From the NCBI RefSeq assembly GCF_030382115.1, contig NZ_JAUDRJ010000003.1, forward strand, positions 6,764,450 to 6,776,874: a DNA stretch of 12,425 nt, read 5' to 3'. The DNA is from Nostoc sp. GT001. Lineage in GTDB: Bacteria > Cyanobacteriota > Cyanobacteriia > Cyanobacteriales > Nostocaceae. Of this stretch, positions 7,975 through 12,425 are shown piece after piece. Position 1 is the first letter of the stretch. Each line of letters starts with the position of its first letter. Both the position numbers and the translations under genes were made by a program. The notes beneath the pieces are model-generated. The model made no database searches. It was not told where the DNA came from and saw only the letters and a program-made list of their open reading frames with translations.

Positions 7975-9177
7975 ATGGGTCGCGCCAAAAAGGTTGTCCT
8001 GGCATATTCTGGCGGAGTGGATACCTCAGTTTGCATCCCCTACCTCAAACAGGAGTGGGGTGTGGAAGAGGTGATTACCCTAGCAGCAGATTTAGGTCAG
8101 GGAGATGAATTAGAGCCAATCAGAGAAAAAGCTCTGAAATCGGGTGCAAGTGAATCCCTAGTGGCGGATGTCAAAGACAGTTTCGTTAAAGATTACGCCT
8201 TTGGAGCGATTCAAGCCAACGCCCTTTATGAAAATCGTTATCCTCTAGGAACCGCCCTGGCTCGTCCACTAATTGCCAAGGTATTAGTAGAAACAGCCGA
8301 AAAATATGGTGCTGATGCGATCGCTCACGGTTGCACTGGCAAGGGCAACGATCAAGTTCGCTTTGATGTCTCTGTCACTGCCTTAAACCCCAACCTGAAG
8401 ATCCTCGCACCAGCCAGAGAATGGGGAATGAGTCGTGAGGAAACGATCGCTTATGGGGAAAAATTTGGTATTCCTTCACCAGTCAAAAAATCTTCTCCCT
8501 ATAGTATTGACAAGAATTTGCTCGGTCGTAGCATTGAAGCTGGTTTACTCGAAGATCCCTCATTTGAGCCACCAGAAGAAATTTATGAGATGACCAAAGC
8601 GATCGCTCACACTCCCAACGAGCCAGAGTACATCGAAATTGGTTTCCACGGTGGTATTCCCACAACCCTCAACGGCATATCCAAAAAGCCAGTTGAGCTA
8701 ATTGAAGAACTCAATCAGGCGGTGGGAAATCACGGCATCGGACGGATCGATATGATTGAAAACCGTTTGGTGGGGATCAAATCGCGGGAAATCTACGAAT
8801 CACCCGCAATGTTGGTGCTAATTCAGGCACATAGGGATTTAGAAAGCTTGACTTTGACGGCAGACGTTACCCATTACAAGCGTGGGATTGAAGAAACTTA
8901 CAGCCAAATTGTTTACAACGGTTTGTGGTACAGTCCGCTCAAAGTTGCACTCGATGCCTTTATTCAAAAGACACAAGAGCAAGTTTCTGGAACTGTACGA
9001 GTGAAGTTGTTCAAGGGCAACTCTACGATAGTTGGGCGTTCGAGTGATAATTCCCTCTACACTCCCGATTTGGCAACCTACGGAGCTGAAGACAAATTTG
9101 ACCACAAAGCTGCTGAAGGCTTTATATACGTTTGGGGACTACCGACTCGCATTTGGTCAAAGCAGATTAGGGGTTAA
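7975..9177 (+). CDS. argG: Argininosuccinate synthase
   Basis: ArgG joins citrulline and aspartate with ATP to form argininosuccinate, the penultimate step of arginine synthesis in the cytoplasm; in cyanobacteria arginine also feeds the nitrogen polymer cyanophycin. The 400-residue length is normal. Motifs are the PP-loop AYSGGVDTS (10-18) that binds [17 protein letters not shown] (118-131) for aspartate and citrulline binding, and [17 protein letters not shown] (174-190). The start is fixed by GGAG six bases upstream and by the conserved [13 protein letters not shown] opening. Two GCGATCGC octamers lie inside. The stop codon (9175-9177) coincides with the first, variant unit of a heptamer repeat, so the last codons may have been reshaped by it. 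It is monocistronic: the next gene is convergent. Confidence 0.98.
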   Translation: MGRAKKVVLAYSGGVDTSVCIPYLKQEWGVEEVITLAADLGQGDELEPIREKALKSGASESLVADVKDSFVKDYAFGAIQANALYENRYPLGTALARPLIAKVLVETAEKYGADAIAHGCTGKGNDQVRFDVSVTALNPNLKILAPAREWGMSREETIAYGEKFGIPSPVKKSSPYSIDKNLLGRSIEAGLLEDPSFEPPEEIYEMTKAIAHTPNEPEYIEIGFHGGIPTTLNGISKKPVELIEELNQAVGNHGIGRIDMIENRLVGIKSREIYESPAMLVLIQAHRDLESLTLTADVTHYKRGIEETYSQIVYNGLWYSPLKVALDAFIQKTQEQVSGTVRVKLFKGNSTIVGRSSDNSLYTPDLATYGAEDKFDHKAAEGFIYVWGLPTRIWSKQIRG

Positions 9178-9283
9178 GAGTTAGGAGTTAGGAGTTAAGA
9201 GTTAAAAAAGCAAAATACAAAAGTAAAAGTTAAAAAAATTCACTTTTTACTTTACTCTTCACTCCTCACTCCTCACTTTTCAC
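9171..9283. repeat. Inverted pair of heptamer repeats between argG and the DedA gene
   Basis: The left half has GAGTTAG at 9178-9184 and 9185-9191 and GAGTTAA at 9192-9198 and 9199-9205, preceded by GGGTTAA at 9171-9177, which contains the argG stop. The right half has ACTCTTC (9254-9260), ACTCCTC (9261-9267, 9268-9274) and ACTTTTC (9275-9281). The halves are reverse complements except for one mismatch per unit, and the inner bases (AAAGTAAAAGT / ACTTTTTACTTT) also pair, giving a long imperfect hairpin with T-rich flanks. It probably serves as a terminator for both converging genes. Confidence 0.65.
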
Positions 9284-9298
9284 TTAGTTTATGCTTGA

Positions 9299-9928
9299 CT
9301 ACTCTTCTGCTGCACCTTTAACCTGGCGAGATTCCAGCCACAGGGGGACAATAATTAAGGCAGCGAGGATTAGTAACGCTGCGATCGCAAATTGACCCAC
9401 CCAAGCAACCAATTGTTCTAAAGAGACAATTTTGCCTGCAAAAAAAGCTAATGTCACCATCAAACTAGCCCAAGCAACTGCTCCTAACAAGTTGTATAAA
9501 AAGAATTTTCCAAAGGGCATTTCAGCTATACCAGCTAGTGGTGCAGCAAAAACTCGTAACAATGCCAAAAAACGCCCAAAAAACACCCCTTTAGCAGCAT
9601 TTTGACTAAATTGATCTTTAATACTCAGCAGCCGCACTTCAGAAATCCGAAATATGCTGCCAACTTTTACCAGAAAAGCCCAACCACTAACTCTACCAAT
9701 CCAATAGCCACAAATGCCACCAATGACAGCACCCATGATTGCGTCACCGAGAACCAGCCAGAAATTTAGTTCATCGCTGCCAGCTAAAAACCCGCCTACT
9801 AAGGTCACGGTTTCACCAGGAAGGGGAATGCCTAAATTTTCTAGCAAAATTCCGAAAAAAATTGCCCAATACCCGTAATTATGAGCAACTTCCTGGATAT
9901 TTTCTAGTGAAATCAGCTCTAAAGACAT
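9299..9928 (-). CDS. DedA-family (VTT domain) inner membrane protein
   Basis: A 209-residue membrane protein of the DedA family, implicated in lipid carrier or phospholipid translocation (undecaprenyl phosphate recycling in some members) and in envelope and pH homeostasis. The family signature is visible: the re-entrant loop E-N-L-G-I-P-L-P-G-E-T at 30-40, the second half FFGRFLALLRVFAAPLAG (116-133) with Arg119 and Arg125, MPFGKFFLYNLLGAVAW (137-153), and hydrophobic segments near 19-30, 41-50, 61-77, 145-165 and 173-198. The start ATG is supported by the conserved opening rather than by its weak upstream GCGG. Substrate cannot be deduced. It converges on argG and is divergent from the STAS gene. 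Confidence 0.92.
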   Translation of the reverse strand: MSLELISLENIQEVAHNYGYWAIFFGILLENLGIPLPGETVTLVGGFLAGSDELNFWLVLGDAIMGAVIGGICGYWIGRVSGWAFLVKVGSIFRISEVRLLSIKDQFSQNAAKGVFFGRFLALLRVFAAPLAGIAEMPFGKFFLYNLLGAVAWASLMVTLAFFAGKIVSLEQLVAWVGQFAIAALLILAALIIVPLWLESRQVKGAAEE

Positions 9929-10405
9929 TCCGCACCGCCGTCTTTACAAATTTTTACTTTTACTATATCTTTGCTTGTTTTTGGGTGGGGTGTCAATCAA
10001 ACTAATACATAGAGTCATTAAGTCATTAGTTTAATACTGAATAATCCATAGCTTTTATTCTATGGTAGCTATTAACTTTTGAATATTTTTGGAATTTTTA
10101 CCACATGTTCATAATTTATTGAAAAAAGATTAAAAAATTTATAGAAAATTTATAAATATCCGTTTAAATTGTGAAAATCTTGTAAAAGATACGGTTGATA
10201 CCGAAATTGTTAGGCGCTTATGCCTATATTGATGAAAGTTATCACAAATTATACGACATGAATACTGAAATAATCTCTCTCAACTGTAGGACTGCAATTG
10301 CCCAAATATCTGGGTAAAAGGTCATTTCACCGTTGAAAGAGAAGAAGTAAGTATTGATGTCTTTTTCAATTTTTTGTCAAGTGTTCCAATTACCCTGTTA
10401 AATTC
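9929..10405. other. 477-bp AT-rich divergent intergenic region between the DedA and STAS genes
   Basis: No gene seen. It contains a tandem AGTCATTA pair (10013-10020, 10021-10028); two mutually exclusive 6-bp stems, CCATAG (10046-10051)/CTATGG (10060-10065) and ATAGCT (10048-10053)/AGCTAT (10067-10072); and TAGGC (10211-10215)/GCCTA (10222-10226) with a six-base loop. It must carry the promoters of both flanking genes, but I cannot place them with confidence. Confidence 0.4.
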
Positions 10406-10759
10406 ATGGCTTTCACACAAGAACTTCAAGTGATTTTGTTTAAACCCCAAGGAAGCATAGATTTGGAAGGCGGTAAGGCTTTGAGCGAACAGATGGCTGG
10501 AGTAGTCCCTCAAGCTTATCAACTCTGGGTTATCGACCTAGCAGAAGTTAACTTCATGGACAGTTCTGGGTTAGTTCCTTTAGTAAAAGGCTTAAAAGCT
10601 GCACGTCAGAGTGGTTGCCGCTTGGTTCTATGCAATGTACAAGCTCCTGTACGGTTGATTTTGGAACTTACCCAACTCGATACAGTGTTTGAAATTTTTC
10701 ACACTTACCAAGATATTTTTACCACCGTCAAAGATAACAGTCTGGTGCTAGCAGACTAA
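10406..10759 (+). CDS. STAS-domain protein, anti-sigma-factor antagonist type
   Basis: A 117-residue protein consisting of one STAS domain like SpoIIAA/RsbV: an N-terminal strand (LQVILFKPQGSID), helix (GGKALSEQM), the central strand WVIDLAEVNFMDSSGL (41-56) and a following helix LVPLVKGLKAARQ. The DSSGL loop (52-56) holds the serine that a cognate anti-sigma kinase phosphorylates in this family. Unphosphorylated antagonists bind the anti-sigma factor and release a sigma factor or, in cyanobacteria, act in other partner-switching circuits. No kinase or PP2C phosphatase gene is adjacent, so its partner lies elsewhere. The start is set by domain length; no clear ribosome site precedes it. The last codons form a hairpin that is duplicated downstream (see repeat). 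Confidence 0.9.
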   Translation: MAFTQELQVILFKPQGSIDLEGGKALSEQMAGVVPQAYQLWVIDLAEVNFMDSSGLVPLVKGLKAARQSGCRLVLCNVQAPVRLILELTQLDTVFEIFHTYQDIFTTVKDNSLVLAD

Positions 10760-10853
10760 CTAATAAATCTACCTATAGAAGGATGGCGGAGTCAAGCAAT
10801 ATTTGCATTTTTTCACATTCTCTTAAGATAACAGTCTGGTGCTAGCAGGCTGA
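10731..10853 (+). repeat. Direct repeat of the STAS gene 3' end with a conserved hairpin
   Basis: Bases 10731-10759, the last 29 bases of the STAS gene including its TAA, recur at 10825-10853 with 27 of 29 identical; the second copy ends in TGA at the same place. Each copy contains AGTCTG-GTGCTAG-CAGACT, a 6-bp hairpin; in copy two one change (CAGGCT) leaves a wobble pair. Upstream of each copy TTTTTCACA also occurs, so copy two may be a decayed duplicate of the gene end. Confidence 0.75.
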
Positions 10854-11100
10854 TATTCTTTATTGTCTAGAGAAGAATGTTGAGGGAAACTCATGGCTTT
10901 GAGCTAGGCAGTATAAATTACAGATGAATGAATCTGCTTATTGGATAATCATCTACCTAAAGCAGTCAAGTTCAGAAATGACTAAAATTGGTCAAAGCAA
11001 ATGCAACTGTTTGTGATACTCCCCAGCCTTTTAAAGACAGGGTTTTTCAAATTACTCTAAGCTAATTGTTTTATATACGGCGTAACTAGTGAAAGGAAGC
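10854..11100. other. Gene-free part of the intergenic region after the STAS gene
   Basis: No coding frame with protein character, no clear terminator and no RNA gene were recognised. It separates the duplicated STAS 3' end from the structured element at 11101-11221. Confidence 0.4.
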
Positions 11101-11221
11101 AGGAGGTAAGAAAGGTTAGAATATGAGCTTTGACGTTATTTCTAACTCTATAGTTATTTTTGCCTCGATCTACTACTTGGATGCCTCCAAGATGCTTCGA
11201 TACACCAATTTCTTACCTCTT
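11101..11221. repeat. Nested inverted-repeat element, possible structured RNA
   Basis: An outer stem pairs GAGGTAAGAAA (11103-11113) exactly with TTTCTTACCTC (11209-11219), extended by a G-U and an A-U pair. Inside lie two hairpins: TAACT (11143-11147)/AGTTA (11152-11156) and CTTGGA (11176-11181)/TCCAAG (11186-11191), each with a four-base loop. This would fold as a three-way junction. It may be a small RNA, a terminator region for the converging genes, or a small mobile repeat. A 49-codon frame (11123-11272, plus) overlaps it but lacks support. Confidence 0.45.
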
Positions 11222-11243
11222 AGATTCCACCATAATGGTAACT

Positions 11244-11804
11244 TTAGGCATTCTGGGGAGTTGAAATATTAGTTTGTTCGGATGCTGGGCGGGGAAAATT
11301 TGGTAAATCAATACCACTGTGACTAGCATTGCGAGTTTTGAGTGCTAAACGGTAACTCACACTTTGCAGTTCTGCTTGCAGTTGGCGGTTTTCCCGTTGT
11401 AGCGTTGCTACCTTTTCTCTCACTGGCGTCATCCGCTCCTCAAACTTCCGACGGTAAATTTGAGGCAACTCTTGTACTACTTGCTCCAACATCCGAGTGC
11501 GATCGGTAAGTTCTTGAACTGACTGTCGCAATTGATAAATTTCGGAGTCACGAGTTGTAATTTGCTCTTGGTAGAATGCCACCTGCTGTTCTACAGCTTG
11601 CAGTTGTTCTTGTAAAGCGTGTAACTGGGTCAGATCGCGCTCAAATTCCGGCTGCTGAGGCATAAAACTAGTGTTACCCTTTACCAGCCGGAAGAGTTCT
11701 TGAGAAAGTTGCTGCACTAATTGATCGCGAAGTTGCAACTCCTGGCGTAGCTGCGATACTTCCGTCGAGAGAACTTGAATATTAGGTGTATCAGATTGGC
11801 TCAC
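11244..11804 (-). CDS. Coiled-coil protein of unknown function
   Basis: A 186-residue soluble protein dominated by heptad-patterned helix: residues about 10-42 and 55-155 are rich in Q, E, L and R (LRQELQLRDQLVQQLSQEL, LQEQLQAVEQQVAFYQEQ, VATLQRENRQLQAELQSV). The last 30 residues are a disordered tail rich in N, S, T and P. There is no signal peptide or membrane segment. Proteins of this type in cyanobacteria are usually left as hypothetical; a scaffold, cytoskeletal or partner-bridging role would be a guess. The start is GTG; the nearest Shine-Dalgarno-like GGGAG is 14 bases upstream, but AGCTTTAAGCT between them can pair and may bring it closer. It follows rpsF on the same strand across about 200 bp, so co-transcription with rpsF is possible. 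Confidence 0.8.
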   Translation of the reverse strand: MSQSDTPNIQVLSTEVSQLRQELQLRDQLVQQLSQELFRLVKGNTSFMPQQPEFERDLTQLHALQEQLQAVEQQVAFYQEQITTRDSEIYQLRQSVQELTDRTRMLEQVVQELPQIYRRKFEERMTPVREKVATLQRENRQLQAELQSVSYRLALKTRNASHSGIDLPNFPRPASEQTNISTPQNA

Positions 11805-11941
11805 AGTAGCTTAAAGCTCCCATTCAGAATCTTGTCCACTCTTAGGTATAACTGCGGGAGTACTACCTTTGGCAAGTATTTGTTAATTTAGCATTCCCAA
11901 ACAAGTCACGAAAAAAGAAAAAGACAAAATTTTATTGAATA

Positions 11942-11965
11942 GGGATCGGGAATTGGGGATTAGGG
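11942..11965 (+). repeat. Four-run G motif (possible G-quadruplex) downstream of rpsF
   Basis: GGG at 11942, 11948, a GGGG at 11955 and GGG at 11963 with loops of 3-4 bases match the canonical quadruplex pattern on the plus strand. It is followed by two copies of CTCCCTCAT (11977-11985, 11986-11994) and a partial third that runs to the rpsF stop. On the rpsF transcript the sequence is C-rich, so only DNA or an antisense RNA would fold this way. Confidence 0.4.
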
Positions 11966-12005
11966 ATTAATTATTTCTCCCTCATCTCCCTCATCTCCTC
12001 ATTTC

Positions 12006-12374
12006 CTAAACTGTTGCAGTTGCAGGTGCAGGTGCAGCTACTTTAGTGGGCTTTTCTTTTTCCTCTTTAGGGGGTTTTTCTTCTTCAATGTCCTGCTTAA
12101 TTGTCAAATAGCGAATTACTTCTTCACTCAGACGCATGGCGCGTTCAAAAGGAGCGATCGCAGTTGCAGGCGCACTGTAGTTTAATTGGATGTAAATGCC
12201 ATCCCGGTGTTTTTTGATTTCGTAAGCCAGACGGCGCTTACCACGATTTTGAATTTGGATCTCCTGGGCGCCTTGATCGCGAAGCAAATTCTGATATTTT
12301 GTAACCGCTTGCTCTACCTGTTCCTCTCCGAGGTCAGGACGGAGGATGTACATTGTTTCGTAATTTGTAGTCAT
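12006..12374 (-). CDS. rpsF: 30S ribosomal protein S6
   Basis: S6 binds 16S rRNA together with S18 in the platform of the small subunit. The S6 core is clear in residues 1-95: [12 protein letters not shown] (4-15), [20 protein letters not shown] (43-62) and the C-terminal helix and strand [18 protein letters not shown] (76-93). Residues 96-122 form a charged K/E-rich tail and a Pro-Ala end (APAPATATV), a common low-complexity extension in this family. The ATG at 12374 (122 residues) is chosen because the conserved part starts there; an in-phase TTG at 12398 would add eight residues. AGGA about 11 bases upstream is a weak ribosome site. The gene is complete; its promoter is largely outside the window. 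Confidence 0.96.
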   Translation of the reverse strand: MTTNYETMYILRPDLGEEQVEQAVTKYQNLLRDQGAQEIQIQNRGKRRLAYEIKKHRDGIYIQLNYSAPATAIAPFERAMRLSEEVIRYLTIKQDIEEEKPPKEEKEKPTKVAAPAPATATV

Positions 12375-12425
12375 ATTTTTCAGTTTCCTCATGGACAAAA
12401 GTGGCTGCTGATATTAATTTATACC

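Noticed and set aside
8483..9105. Minus-strand frames inside argG
   Set aside because: They are antisense shadows of a strongly conserved gene.
9739..10005. Plus-strand frame of 88 codons across the DedA gene start
   Set aside because: It is antisense to a clear membrane protein gene and ends in AT-rich intergenic DNA.
11123..11272. Plus-strand frame of 49 codons with AAGG before the ATG
   Set aside because: It overlaps the inverted-repeat element and the end of the coiled-coil gene antisense; a chance frame is more likely.

Overview
The window reads as chromosomal DNA of a filamentous, nitrogen-fixing type cyanobacterium (Nostoc/Anabaena group). Direct evidence is an NblA-type phycobilisome degradation protein, eight copies of the cyanobacterial octamer GCGATCGC (starting at 1620, 4352, 4749, 5658, 8317, 8599, 9381 and 12154, all inside genes), a PEP-CTERM surface protein, and heptamer or octamer short repeats around genes. 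The genus is an inference; no ribosomal RNA or other marker gene is present.

Layout. 1-440: an open frame entering from the left edge and, in the same frame, nblA (+). 441-899: no gene. 900-2453 (-): a serine/threonine protein kinase whose frame is cut by one in-frame TAG at 1431-1433; the 176-residue remainder continues in phase. 2832-3845 (-): a family 2 glycosyltransferase. 3957-4072: a probable interspersed repeat. 4070-4516 (-): an unrecognised protein. 4637-5899 (-): anmK, with a 105-bp in-frame insertion carrying G-rich repeats. 6393-7154 (+): an exported PEP-CTERM protein, followed by a 13-bp-stem hairpin. 7394-7625: a MITE-like inverted-repeat element. 7975-9177 (+): argG. 9299-9928 (-): a DedA-family membrane protein, convergent with argG across an inverted pair of heptamer repeats. 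10406-10759 (+): a single-domain STAS protein with its 3' end duplicated just downstream. 11101-11221: a possibly structured intergenic element. 11244-11804 (-): a coiled-coil protein. 12006-12374 (-): rpsF, ribosomal protein S6.

The genes do not form one pathway. Most are separately transcribed housekeeping or envelope genes: arginine synthesis (argG), murein recycling (anmK), translation (rpsF), membrane maintenance (DedA), surface decoration (glycosyltransferase, PEP-CTERM) and signalling (kinase, STAS), with nblA linking to nitrogen-starvation bleaching. Only the coiled-coil gene and rpsF might be co-transcribed. I did not find a coherent new multi-gene system. The points most worth a second look are the split kinase gene, the long open frame and hairpin in front of nblA, the repeat insertion in anmK, the element at 7394-7625 and the structure at 11101-11221.
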